Assembly (NCBI GenBank): GCA_025506515.1
Contig: CM046457.1
Location: 40,372,231 to 40,436,230 of the forward strand
Length of the DNA: 64,000 nt
Source: Flaveria trinervia
Taxonomy: Eukaryota; Streptophyta; Magnoliopsida; Asterales; Asteraceae
Direction of reading: 5' to 3'
Below are positions 8,911-19,310 of the stretch, piece after piece (within the stretch, counting starts at the first letter, position 1; each line of letters opens with the position of its first letter). The notes beneath the pieces were generated by a model. It was not told where the DNA came from. It saw nothing but the letters and a program-made list of their open reading frames with translations, and did not search any database. The position numbers were made by a program, and so were the translations under genes.

Positions 8911-11443
8911 TCACAAGAAACTAGTTAGCTTTTGAGACCCAAACCATTTTGGTTTTGGTCTGTTCTCATCAACAGATTTTATACTAACTGATTTGTCATG
9001 ATTAACAACCTTTGAAGGTGGAGATGGTGCTGAAAAGGATTCCTTTGATTTTGGCTTAGTTTTCCTTTTCAGTGGTTTAATCACAGGTACATCTATTTGG
9101 TTAACTCTCCCCAACAGATGTTGAACCATCATAACAAGTGGTGTCTGATTGGTTGTTAAAGCCTTCAGTTTAGCAGACACATCAGTACTTGTTTTTGATT
9201 GGTTCCTGTGACTCACCATGTCCTCCTTTTTGAAAGACACAGACTTAGTCTGGTGTTTTGATATTCCATGAGGAATACTTTCAGCTGTTTTATGATAAAC
9301 CCCTTCCTTCTTTTTAGATTTTTGTAAGAACTTTGGGATATCAGTTTGAGATGTTTGTGGTACAAACTTGGTTTCAAATTCATCTTTCATTTTATTAATT
9401 TTCTTTTTAATGATTTTATCTTTGTTGAATTTGGAACCCTTTTTGTACCAACATTCATCAGTGAGATGAAACTACATATTTCACATGGCTTTTTCTTCAT
9501 CTTCTGTTGTTCAACTGCTGAAGAAGATGAAACTACTGAAGGTGTGTTCTTCAGTACTTTCTTCCTCTTAGTACTTATGATAAGTACTAAAGGATTTGTA
9601 ACAACTGAAGATTTGTTCTTCAGAAGTTTTCTATCGGTACTTTTGGATTTCCTGATAGACTCTTCAGTAGTTGTCAAACCATGTTTGTTTTCATTTAGTT
9701 TGAAATGCTCTTCACGTGTTGTTACTTGCCCTTCAGTACTTTGAATACTTTGTGAGACAACACCTGAAGTGCTCAGTTTTTCTTTGATCATGTGTTTATC
9801 AGCAGTGAGACCATCAGCAAATTGATTAGCTGCGGTACTAATACTGACTTCATCCTCTGATTTTGGATTATCACTTGAGGATGAGAAACATGATGATGTG
9901 GTTTGGGAATTGCTTTCACCTTCAGATTTTACTTCTATCTTGGGAGTAAAATCTGTAGGAGGTACAGTGTGATTATACCCAATCCCAAACTTCACATTTG
10001 AAGCTGTTTGCTTGCTGAGAAGCATTTCAAACCCCTTGCAGGATGTTACCCAGCGTTCACACTCTACTTGAGTAGCTGCAAGTGTTTCTTTGAGATTCTT
10101 ATGATTCTCTAAAATGACCTCTACCTTTGCCTGTTCATCAGTGATTTGGCATTTTAATTTGTAAATCTCATCATCTTTTTCATTTAAGACAGACTCAAAC
10201 TCAGCTTTTCGTTTGGAAATCACTTTCTCTAGGTCAAGATTTTGATTAATTAAAGCTACATTTGCTTCTCTAATTGAGACAAAAGCATCTATGCATGACT
10301 CAGAACACAACTTGGCCTTTGCCTCAGAAGATACCTGTGGTACCTGTGATGATGAAGCATTTAAGCATGAACCATCAGTGGACTCCAGGGCCATAAGAGC
10401 AAGATTTCCAAAAGGATTTTCACCACCATGTTGACCAACACCAGAAAACAATTGTTCAGGATAACCATAAAGATCATCTGGTAAGCTACTCCAGTCAACA
10501 ACTCAAGATGTGAAAAAGCTTTACTGTGATTGAGATTGTGATTGTTGATTTGATTGAGATGGTTGAGGCTCAGGTAGGGCATGTGGTTGTTGAGGTATGG
10601 GTACTGGAACCTGACTGGACTGAGGCATGTAAAAATAGGGATAAGGATATGGCATTGGAGCTTGAGGGACAAAATATGCAGGAGATGATTGAATTTGTGA
10701 ATGATGACCCGAACTGGTTGAATGTTGCCCTTTGTTTTGTGAGCTATTGCATGGAAAGGTCACAAAGGGTGCAGAAGAGTTAGATCCAGATGATCTACAC
10801 TCTCTTTCAAAATGTCCAAGTCTATGGCACTTGTGACACCTTAACTTGCTCTTGTCAAAACCAACTTTGGTTTTTCCAGAGAGACCAAGAAATTTTCTAC
10901 TTGTCCTTTTGTAAAATTTTTGAGATCTGATATTGATTAATGCCATTTGGCTCAAAATATCCATCCTTCCAGATCATCATTAGCAATTCCTTTCAAATCA
11001 TCCATCAAAAAGCACAAATTATCACTACTACACCCTGAATTACTATCAACACCAACAAAAGCAGGATCTCCACTGTTTGAAGAGAAATCTATATGCTCAT
11101 CATAAGAACTTTCTCATGCAGCATATTCTGACTCATGACCGACCAGAGCAGTATTCCCTGGTACAAAATCATCAGTGAGCTTCCCAGATGAAGCCAGTTT
11201 CCTTTTCTGTTCTATCTCTCCTTCAAATGTTAACAGTTTCCCATGAAGTTGGTGAGAGATAGATTGTCCAGATTTGCACAGGAGTGTAGGACAATAGTAT
11301 ATGTGTCCCATCTCTCAGGAAGGGATCTGAGGAATCTGTTGTTCATCTGACAATTTGTATATTGATGTTTAACCATTTTCAGCTCAGATATCAAACAGGA
11401 AAATCGCTCAAATTGTTGAGTCATCACCCTTTAGATGAGAGAA
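8911..11443 (-). pseudogene. gag: Element A gag, C-terminal and central part
   Basis: Pieces at 8911-9390, 9387-10451, 10521-10964, 11114-11311 and 11230-11427 build the capsid/nucleocapsid protein downstream of the B insertion. The pieces contain a capsid-like segment (FERFSCLISELKMVKHQYTN), an intact CCHC zinc knuckle CHKCHRLGHFEREC near 10800-10845, and a Pro/Gln/Tyr-rich stretch. A coiled-coil-like segment follows (10100-10330, VISKRKAEFESVLNEKDDEI), then a second, frameshifted knuckle (CEICSF, near 9490) and a basic tail ending at the TGA before protease. The 9500-9740 part is written in ACTGAAG words even though it is coding. The gag N-terminus lies beyond element B at 23678-24087. Confidence 0.85.
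11439..11443. repeat. Target site duplication of element B, left copy (GAGAA)
   Basis: GAGAA precedes the TGTTGG start of element B and recurs at 23673-23677 right after its end. The gag sequence of element A is continuous when B and one GAGAA are ignored. Confidence 0.95.
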
Positions 11444-12148
11444 TGTTGGACCAAAGGAACCAATGAGCCGGATCAGAAAACCTTTAAGTCCCACAGACAT
11501 CACAACAACTACTGAAGACCACAACAGCTGAAGACAACAGGTGATTACAAAGTCTGAACACAAGTGCTGAAGACAAAGTCTGAAGACACAAGTGCTGAAG
11601 ACAAAGTCTGAAGACACAAGTGCTGAAGACAAAGTCTGAAGATACAAGTGCTGAAGACAAAGTCTCAAGACACAAGTGCTGAAGACAAAGTCTGAAGACA
11701 CAGTGCTGAAGACAAGTCTGAAGACACAAGTGCTGAAGACAAAGTCTGAAGACACAAGTGCTGAAGACAAAGTCTAAAGACACAAGTGCTGAAGACCAAA
11801 GTATCAGACGTTGTCACAACAGCTGAAGAGGTCTTCTTCAGTAGTTGTGATGGTTTACCTTTCAGTAGTTTTCTTTGTTTTAGTATTTGTAAAACAACTG
11901 AAGAGTATGTTCTTCAGTTGTTATAGTTTCAGTAGTTTCTTTTCAGTAGTTGTAATAATAGTTAACACTTAGCATTTTTGTAAGAAGATGTCAGCTGTTT
12001 GATAAAATATTATTTGCAGAATTCTCTGTCTATAACCGTTTTTGTTCTTCATTGAATATCTCTTGGTTCTTGTGAATTGGCTAATTCATTGTTAGAAGTC
12101 CGCTGCTATACTCTCAAATCAATCAAACGTAGATCACTGATCCTAACA
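11444..12148 (+). repeat. Element B 5' LTR, with 153-bp promoter deletion
   Basis: It runs from TGTTGGACC to GATCCTAACA and matches 22826-23672 except for a missing block equal to 23376-23528 of the 3' LTR. The break lies at a GATA (12001-12004) that flanks the deleted block on both sides in the 3' LTR (23372-23375 and 23525-23528), so this is a microhomology deletion. The lost block contains the TTATATAAG TATA box and the TGACATCAGCAGACGTCA near-palindrome. Confidence 0.93.
11540..11795. repeat. LTR minisatellite, 28-bp unit (element B 5' LTR)
   Basis: About nine tandem copies of a 28-base unit made of CTGAAGACAAAGT followed by CTGAAGACACAAGTG. One copy is shortened and several carry single changes (GATACAAGTG, CTCAAGAC). 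The 3' LTR array (about 22935-23165) has a different order and number of units. Antisense open frames of about 100 codons here are repeat artefacts. Confidence 0.9.
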
Positions 12149-12149
12149 A

Positions 12150-12163
12150 GTTGTATCAGAGCA
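12150..12163 (+). other. Element B primer-binding site (initiator tRNA-Met, one mismatch)
   Basis: GTTGTATCAGAGC follows the LTR end (CCTAACA). The expected TGGTATCAGAGC is present apart from one substitution (TTGTATCAGAGC). The element A counterpart is exact. Confidence 0.8.
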
Positions 12164-12374
12164 GGTTCATCATTGATTGATCTAACAATTAATCATTGAA
12201 ACTGCTAATTGATATCTATGTTTGATTGAATTAGCATATGTGCAAGAAATGGTTATAGATTATTGAATTTCTGATGCTTTCGTTCATTTATTTTGAGATC
12301 TCTCTTGGTTCAATTGGTTGGTGTGTTTTTGTTCTAAATCTGTTATAGCTTAATTGAAATTGATTGAATCTAAG
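12164..12374 (+). other. Element B 5' leader
   Basis: About 210 bp of AT-rich untranslated leader between PBS and the gag ATG, matching the element A leader (24088-24304, reversed). No further signal is recognisable. Confidence 0.6.
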
Positions 12375-15220
12375 ATGACTACTCCTTCTAATGATCCTCA
12401 CAATACCGTTCCTCAACCAAGCCCCCGATGCTGGTTAGGACCGAGTATAACATATGGCAGCGAAGAATGCTTCATCACCTGTCTGTTAATAGTTCAGGTT
12501 ATTGGACATCTGTAGTACATGGACCACATAAGCCTATGGTGAACAATCCGGAAACCAATCAAATGGTTCCGAAGAAGAAGGAACAATACTCTGATGAAGA
12601 TCGGAATTGTTTGAGATTGATGCTAAAGCCCATGGAATTCTGGCCATGGCACTGCCTAATGAAATCTATTCAGGGCTTATGCATCATGAAACTGCTCATG
12701 ATCTCTGGAATGCCCTGAAGGAATAATTCGGTGGCACAGATGAGGTCTTAGAAAACAACAGAGAAATCCTTGCCCAACAATATGGGACATTCTCTCATAG
12801 AAAGGGTGAGACACTGACTTAACAGTTTGAGCGTTTTTCCTGCTTGATCTCTGAGCTGAAAATGGTGAAACAGGAATACACCAACAGCCAGATGAATAAC
12901 CGGTTCCTCAGATCACTGCCTGAGAGATGGGACACATACACTATTGTCCTACGCTCCAGTGCAAATCTAGATATCCTATCTCTCACCCAACTTCATGGGA
13001 AACTGCATACATTCGAAAGAGAGATAGAGCAGAAGAGGAAACTGTCCTCATCAGGAAAGCTCACTGATGACTTTGTACCAGGGAATACTGCCTTGGTTGG
13101 TCATGAGTCAGAATATGCTGCATCTGAAAGCAATTGTGATGAGCATATTGATTTCTCTTCAAATAGTTCTGATCATGCATTTGTTGGTATTGAGAGTCAT
13201 TATGGCAGTAATAGTGACAATCTATGCTTCATCATGGATGATTTGAAAGGAATAGCTGATGATGATCTAGAAGAGATGGATATTCTCAGCCAAATGGCAT
13301 TGATTAATATCAGATCTCAGAAGTTCTACAAGAGAATTGGCAGGAAATTTCCTGGACTCTCTGGCAAAACCAAAGTTGGTTTTGACAAGAGTAAGTTGAG
13401 GTTTCACAAATGCCAAAGGCTGGGACACTTTGCAAGAGAGTGTAGATCAACTGGATCTAACTCTTCTGCACCCTTTGTGACTTTTCCTAGTACTAGTCCA
13501 CAGAACAGAGGGCAACATCCTGCTGGTTCTGGTCATCATTCACACCCTAGATCTCCTGCATACTTTGTCCCCCAGGGTCAAATGTCATATCCTGTTCCCT
13601 GCTATTACTTGCCTCAGTCAAATCCTGTTCAAGCTCCAATTGCACAACAACCACAAGCATTGCCTAACCACAACCTTCCCAATCTCATCAACAAACTCAG
13701 CCTCAACAACACAGCTTCTTCACCCCAGGAGGTTTTGACTGGAGTAGTTTACCAGATGATTTGTCTGGTCATGAACAACTGTTCACTGGTGCTGGTCAAC
13801 ATGGTGGTGACAGTCCCTTTGGAAATCTAGCTCTTATGGCTTTGGATTCTGCTGATACTTCATCCTCTAATGCCTCTACACCAAAGGTATCACAGGTATC
13901 CTCTGAGGCAAAAGCCAAACTATGTTCTGAATCATGCATAGCCGCATTTGCATCTATTAGAGAAGCAAATGTAGCTTTGATCAACAAGAACATTAAGTTA
14001 GAACAAATAATTTCCAAAATCAAAGCTGAATTTGAGTCTGTGCTTAATGATAAGAATGATGAGATTTACAAACTTAAATGCCAAATAACTGATGATAAGG
14101 CTAGGGAACAGATACTTCTAGAGAAGTATAGAGATCTCAAGAAACCCTTGCAGTCACCCAGGTAGAGTGTGATCGATGGGTACAATCATGCAAAGGTTTT
14201 GAAATGCTTCTTAGTAAGAAATCTGCTTCCAATGTGAAGTTTGGCATTGGTTATAATCACACTGCTCCACCTACAGATTTTACTCCAAGAGCAGAGGTAG
14301 AATCTGATGGTGAGAGCAATAACCAATCCATTTCATCATGTGATCTACTTTCTGATACAGCACCATCAGAAGTAGAAGTCAGCACTAAGCCCTCTCAGAA
14401 CCTATCAGCTGATGTTGATGGTTCCACTGCTGACACTCACATGATCAATGAGTTGATCACTCAGGAGTTAATTCTGAAAGTCCTGAAAGGACTGGAGAGC
14501 AAGATTTAACACCTGAAGTTCAAACTCCAACTACTGTCAGTACTGAAAAGAAGAAAACTGTCAGTAGAAAGAGTTTGAAGACTACTAAAGAGGAAGTCAA
14601 GAAAGCAAACAATGCTTCCAAGTACTGAAGAGCAAGTCTTCAGTAGTTTCATCCTCTTTAGTTGATGATCAACATAAGATGAAGAAGAAACCATGTGAAG
14701 TATGTGGCTTGTTCAATCATCTTACAGATGATTGTTGGTACAAAAGAGGATCCAAACTCAAACATAAAGAGGAAATTAAAGAGAAAATGGTTAAAATAAA
14801 ACTGAGTTTGAGACCACATTTGTATCAGCGACATCAAATCCTGTAACCCTTAAGTCCATAAAGAAATCCAAAAAGGAAGGGGTTAAACAGGTAACAGCTG
14901 AGATTGCTCAAAAGAAGAAGGTGCAACATAGGAACTTATCAAACTCCAATGCCAATGTGTCTGATGAGCTGAAAGCTTTATCACAAAATCAGACACAGCT
15001 GGTTATGATGGTTCAACATCTATTGGGAAGAGTTAACCAATTAGATGTTCCTATGTTGAAACCACAGAAAAGGAGGTCCAAGCCAAAGGATTCCTCTTCT
15101 TCACCATCTTCTTCCTCTCAGGCTGTTGTTTCCATCAAACCTGTTAGTTTACCATCTGTTGATGAGAACAGGCCAAAACCAAAAAGGTTTGGGTCTCCAA
15201 AACTAACTGATTGTTTATAA
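12375..15220 (+). pseudogene. gag: Element B gag
   Basis: The probable ATG is at 12375. A frameshift near 12420-12440 precedes the word EYNIWQRRMLHHLSVNSSGY. An in-frame TAA lies near 12820 and another stop near 14163. The 328-codon piece 12844-13830 has the capsid words FLRSLPERWDTYTIVL and a zinc knuckle FHKCQRLGHFAREC whose first Cys is Phe (element A has CHKC). A Pro/Gln/Tyr-rich stretch and a coiled-coil-like segment (13761-14165) follow. A second, intact knuckle CEVCGLFNHLTDDC is at about 14697-14740, then a basic tail that ends at TAA 15218-15220. Two knuckles plus a long C-terminal extension are typical of Sirevirus gag. Confidence 0.88.
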
Positions 15221-16500
15221 TTGCAGGGTTCTTCAACATGCCAAAGTAGCATCTGGTATGTAGACAGTGGGGGATCTATGCACATGACTGGGAACAGCTC
15301 TCTTCTTCATGACTACTCTCAAGGAAAGAAGGGGTTTGTTTTTTTGGCAATGATGCTAGGGGTTACATCATTGGTAAAGGCTTTGTCTCCAATGGAGAAA
15401 TAAAGTTTGATGATGTTAATCATGTGGAAAATCTCAAGTACAATCTCTTGAGTGTCAGTCAAATGTGTGATAAAGGCCATGTTGCTCTTTTCACCAGTCA
15501 GAACTGTAGGATTCTGTCATCCAAAGTTCTGCATTTGATTGATAAGGTGTTGGATGATCATACTCTCCTGAGAGCCAACAGGACAGGAAGAATGTATGCC
15601 TTAGATCTTTCCAAGAAAATAGATCTCAGAGGCAATCCTTGCCTATTTTCCAAAGCCTCTTCTCAAGAATCTAAACTGTGGCACAGAAGGCTGGGTCATG
15701 TTAATTTCAAAAACATGAATCAACTGATCCACAATAGTTTAGTCAGAGGCTTACCAATAAAGGAGTTCCACTGTGATGAAACCTGCACTGCTTGTTTAAA
15801 AGGAAAACAGCACAAAGTCTCATTCCCTCCTAATCAAGAGCCTAAGTCCACTGCCTGCTTGCAACTACTGCATATGGATCTATTTGGTCCTATGAGAGTG
15901 ATGAGCATGGCAAAGAAGAAATACTGTCTGGTAATTGTGGATGATTACTCCAGATTTGTATGGACTTTCTTTCTACATTCAAAGGATGAGGTTGCTCAGA
16001 AGATTATTCACTTTGTGTTGTATGTTGAGAAGCAGTATTCCCTTCCAATAAAGTGTATTAGGAGTGAAAATGGAACTGAATTCAGAAACCATACACTTGA
16101 TGACTTCTATCTTTCAAAGGGAATCAAAAGGCAGTTTAGCATACCACGGACTCCAAAACAAAATGGAGTAGTGGAGAGAAAGAACAGGATCCTAATTGAA
16201 GCTGCAAGGTCCATGCTGGCTACTCTGGTTTGCCACTGACCTTTTGGGCTGAAGCTGTTAACACAACTTGCTTTGTGCAGAATAGAGTCTTAGTAAATCA
16301 GAGGTTGATGAAGACTCCATATGAAGTTCTCCATCACTTGGCTCCTCTAATTTCATTTTTCAAAGCATTTGGGTGTCCCTGTTTTATTCTCAACAAAAGG
16401 ATCAACTCCAAAAATTTGATCCTAAGGTGGATGCAGGGTATTTTGTTGGTTATTCATCTACTTGCAAGGCATACAGAGTCTTCAACTGCAAAACAAAGAT
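15221..16500 (+). pseudogene. pol: Element B pol: protease and integrase
   Basis: Directly after the gag TAA and in the same frame comes the protease SIWYVDSGGSMHMTG (near 15251). A one-base gain in a T run near 15340 shifts the frame. Frame 15424-16239 then holds LWHRRLGHVNFKNMNQLIHN and CTACLKGKQH (zinc region), HMDLFGPMRV (first catalytic Asp), YCLVIVDDYSRFVWTFFL, and IRSENGTEF. The second catalytic Asp is replaced by Glu (codon GAA at 16066-16068; element A has RSDNGTEF). The catalytic Glu in NGVVERKNRI is present. Another frameshift at about 16225 leads to PLTFWAEAVNTTCFVQN. The protein cannot be an active integrase as written. Confidence 0.9.
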
Positions 16501-17026
16501 AGTTGAAGAGACTTTGCATGTGAAGTTTAATGAATCTCCTATGGACAAGATTCCACAAAACCCTGTGGAGTTGTTTGATTTGGACATACTGCAATATGTT
16601 CCTTATCAACCTCCAGCTGTTGCAGATCCTGTGGATAAATCATCTTCTGCAGCATGTCTTCCACCTGGTGGTATTGATGATGATGATGATAATATCAATA
16701 CTCACCTATTCAAGTTTAGTGACCAACTGCCTGTGTCTGCTAAATTTGATGTTCCTGTAGCTTCAGCAGTTCCATCCACAACAAATGCTAATGAGATCTC
16801 TGATTCCTCTACATCTTTTGAGTTACCATCTAATTCTTGGTTTCAAGAGTCTGCATCAACATCTGCTGCTGCTGAAGGTCCTACAAACACTTGCACAGAT
16901 CTCATTGTTTATCAACAACTGAAGAATCACCCAATGTCTCAAATTATGGTGATATCAATGCTGGAGTTTCAACAAGAAGTCAATTGTCTAACTTCTACTT
17001 CTATGCTCTCTTCATCAGTCAGTTAG
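16373..17026 (+). pseudogene. pol: Element B pol: integrase C-terminal part and linker
   Basis: The 217-codon stretch has GYFVGYSSTCKAYRVFNC and HVKFNESPMDKIPQNP, the copia integrase tail. A Ser/Asp-rich linker with a run of Asp (near 16675-16690) follows, ending in KNHPMSQIM at the RT entry. The frame changes at both ends relative to flanking pol parts. The equivalent stretch of element A is open for 351 codons. Confidence 0.85.
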
Positions 17027-17990
17027 AGCCAAAGAACTATCATGTTGCTTTGAGAGACAATGGATGGGTTGAAGCCATGCAGCTTGAGCTACTTCAGTTC
17101 AAGAAATAGCAAGTATGGGAACTGGTTCCACTTCCCCCAGGTAAGTGTGCAATAGGCACTAAATGGGTGTTTAGGAATAAAACTGATGAAAATGGGCTTA
17201 TTGTTAAGAACAAGGCTAGACTGGTTGTACAGGGGTTTTCATAAGAAGAAGGTATTGATTATGATGAAACCTTTGCCCCTATAGCCAGACTAGAGGCAAT
17301 TAGATTGTTTTTAGCCTATACTGCATTCCACAATCTTAAAGTTTTTCAAATGGATGTCAAAAGTGCATTTTTATATGGTAAAATAAAGAAGAAGTTTATG
17401 TGTGTCAACCACCAGGTTTTGAGGATAATAAACATCCTGAATGGGTGTAAAAACTTGATAAGGCTCTCTATGGGTTGAAACAAGCTCCTAGAGCCTGGTA
17501 TGAGACACTTTTCACTTTTCTTCTTAAGAATAATTTCACTAGAGGCTCCATTGATAAAACTTTGTTTATTAAGAAGGTGGATCAGCATAAGCTACTTGTT
17601 CAGATTTATGTTGATGATATCATTTTTGCATCCTCTGATCCCCAGTTATGTGATGATTTTACAACATTAATGAAAAAGAGGTTTGAAATGAGTGCAATAG
17701 GAGAAGTATAGTTCTTTCTAGGCTTGCAAATTAAACAAAAGGCTGATGGAACCTTTATTCATCAGTCAAATATACAAAAGATCTTTTGAATAAGTTTGAT
17801 TTACAAAACTGTAAGCCCTGTTCTACTCCCATGTGCAACACCACACAACTGGATGCAGATCAGAAAGGTAAAGCTGTTGATGAAACACTTAAAGATGTAT
17901 GATTGGGTCCTTGATGTATTTAACAGCTTCTAGACCAGATATTATGTTTGCTACATGTGTTTGTGCTAGATTTCAGGCTGCACCTAAAGA
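17027..17990 (+). pseudogene. pol: Element B pol: reverse transcriptase
   Basis: Words in order are ALRDNGWVEAMQLELLQF, a TAG (17107-17109), GTKWVFRNKTDEN, ARLVVQGFS followed by TAA where element A has Gln, FQMDVKSAFLYG, a frameshift, KQAPRAWYETL, and the intact active site YVDDIIFASSD (near 17608-17640). A TAG follows EV at 17709-17711, and frame changes run through SRPDIMFATCVCARFQ. At least three nonsense changes and several indels show it is inactive. Confidence 0.9.
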
Positions 17991-18548
17991 GTCTCATTTG
18001 ATTGCAGTCAAGAGATCTTTAGATATTTGCAAGGTACACAATCTCTAGGTTTATGGTATTCCACTGGACACTCTTGCAAATTAGTTGCTTTTTCAGATAG
18101 TGACTATGCAGGGTGCAAGTTAACTAGAAAGTCAACTTCTGGTGGTTGTCAATTCCTAGGCAACTGTTTGATTTCTTGGCAGAGTAAGAAACAAACATCT
18201 GTTGCTACATCAACTGCTGAAGCCGAGTACATTGCTGCTGCAAGTTGCACTTCTCAGGTACTCTGGCTTCAGAACAACCTTCTGGATTATGGCATTACAG
18301 AGACTAAGAGTCCATTATTAATGGATAGCGCTTCAGCTCTGTGTATTGTCAAAAATCCAGTCCAGCACTCTAGGACCAAACATATAGAGATCAGACATCA
18401 CTTTATTCGGGATTGTTTTGAAAAAGGTCTGATTGATCCTAAGTTTGTGCCTAGTGCTTATGAGCTTGCAGATATTTTTACTAAGCCTTTGGATAGTTCT
18501 ACTATCCAAAACCTTGTGTTAAGGCTTGGTATGCTGCAGTTAGAATAA
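17991..18548 (+). pseudogene. pol: Element B pol: RNase H
   Basis: From 18027 the frame is open for 173 codons to the end of pol at 18548. Words are VAFSDSDYAGCKLTRKSTSG, STAEAEYIAAASC, MDSASALCIVKNPVQHSRTK, HIEIRHHFIRDCFEKGLIDP, and ADIFTKPLDS. Asp of SDSDYAG, Glu of AEAEYIA and Asp of MDSASA are the expected catalytic triad, so this is the best-preserved domain of the element. It is only reached after many upstream breaks. Confidence 0.92.
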
Positions 18549-19230
18549 GTGACAACTACTGATAATTTCAGTAATAAGTACTGGTGATCATTGGTAACCA
18601 TGTCACATATAAGTACTGATGAGTTCTTTCACCTTCAGTAGTTTTATAACTACTGAAGGCTAAATGCCTCACAAGTACTGAAGTACTTTATCTGTTCTAA
18701 ACCACTGATGTAGTTACAACTACTGATGTAGTTACAACTACTGAAATCAGTACAAACAGATAAGTACTGACGTCCTATGAAACACCTGAAAAGCAGATGC
18801 AAAGTCTGATGAGTAAGTGTTGAGGACAGTATGAAACAGCTGAAAAGCTAAGAATTGACGAAAACAACTGATGAGTAATTTCTCTTCAGTTGTTTCTACA
18901 ACTGCTGTTTCAAAACAACTGAAGCCAAAACCATGTCTTCAGTAGTTTACAACTACTAAAGACTAACACCAAGTCTTCAGCTGTTTACAACAACTGCTGA
19001 CAAAACCAATGTCTTCAGTAGTTTCACAACTACTGATGACTGATACCAAGTCTTCAGTTGTTTCATCATCTGAAGTCAAAACCATGGTCTTCAGTAGTTT
19101 TATAACTGCTGATGCCTAAAACCACGACTTCAGTTGTTTCAACGTCTGAAAGGGTAATACCATGTCAACAGTCGTTTAAAACTACTGATGACTAACACCA
19201 AACCCTTCAGTCGTTTTCTAACCCGTACCC
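18549..19230. repeat. Element B spacer, dense ACTACTGA/CAACTGA words
   Basis: About 680 bp of noncoding sequence in which words such as CAACTACTGATG, AACTGAAG and TCTTCAGTAGTTT recur every 15-30 bases on either strand. It is the counterpart of 5072-5613. Confidence 0.85.
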
Positions 19231-19238
19231 TATAAATA
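19231..19238 (+). promoter_or_regulatory. TATA box upstream of element B ORF3
   Basis: TATAAATA lies 73 bp before the ORF3 ATG at 19311. A pyrimidine-rich leader (TTCTTCTCTCC, CTTCTCTCTC) follows, as in plant 5' UTRs. Element A has the same octamer in the same place. Confidence 0.62.
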
Positions 19239-19310
19239 TCTGACCTAATCCTTCAGAGCCTCATCTTCTTCAAACCTAACGTTCTTCTCTCCAAAACTTC
19301 TCTCTCATTA

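Noticed and set aside
11540..11795. Regular repeats that might look like a CRISPR array
   Set aside because: The spacers are themselves repeats, the units are degenerate, the location is a plant LTR, and no cas genes are present.
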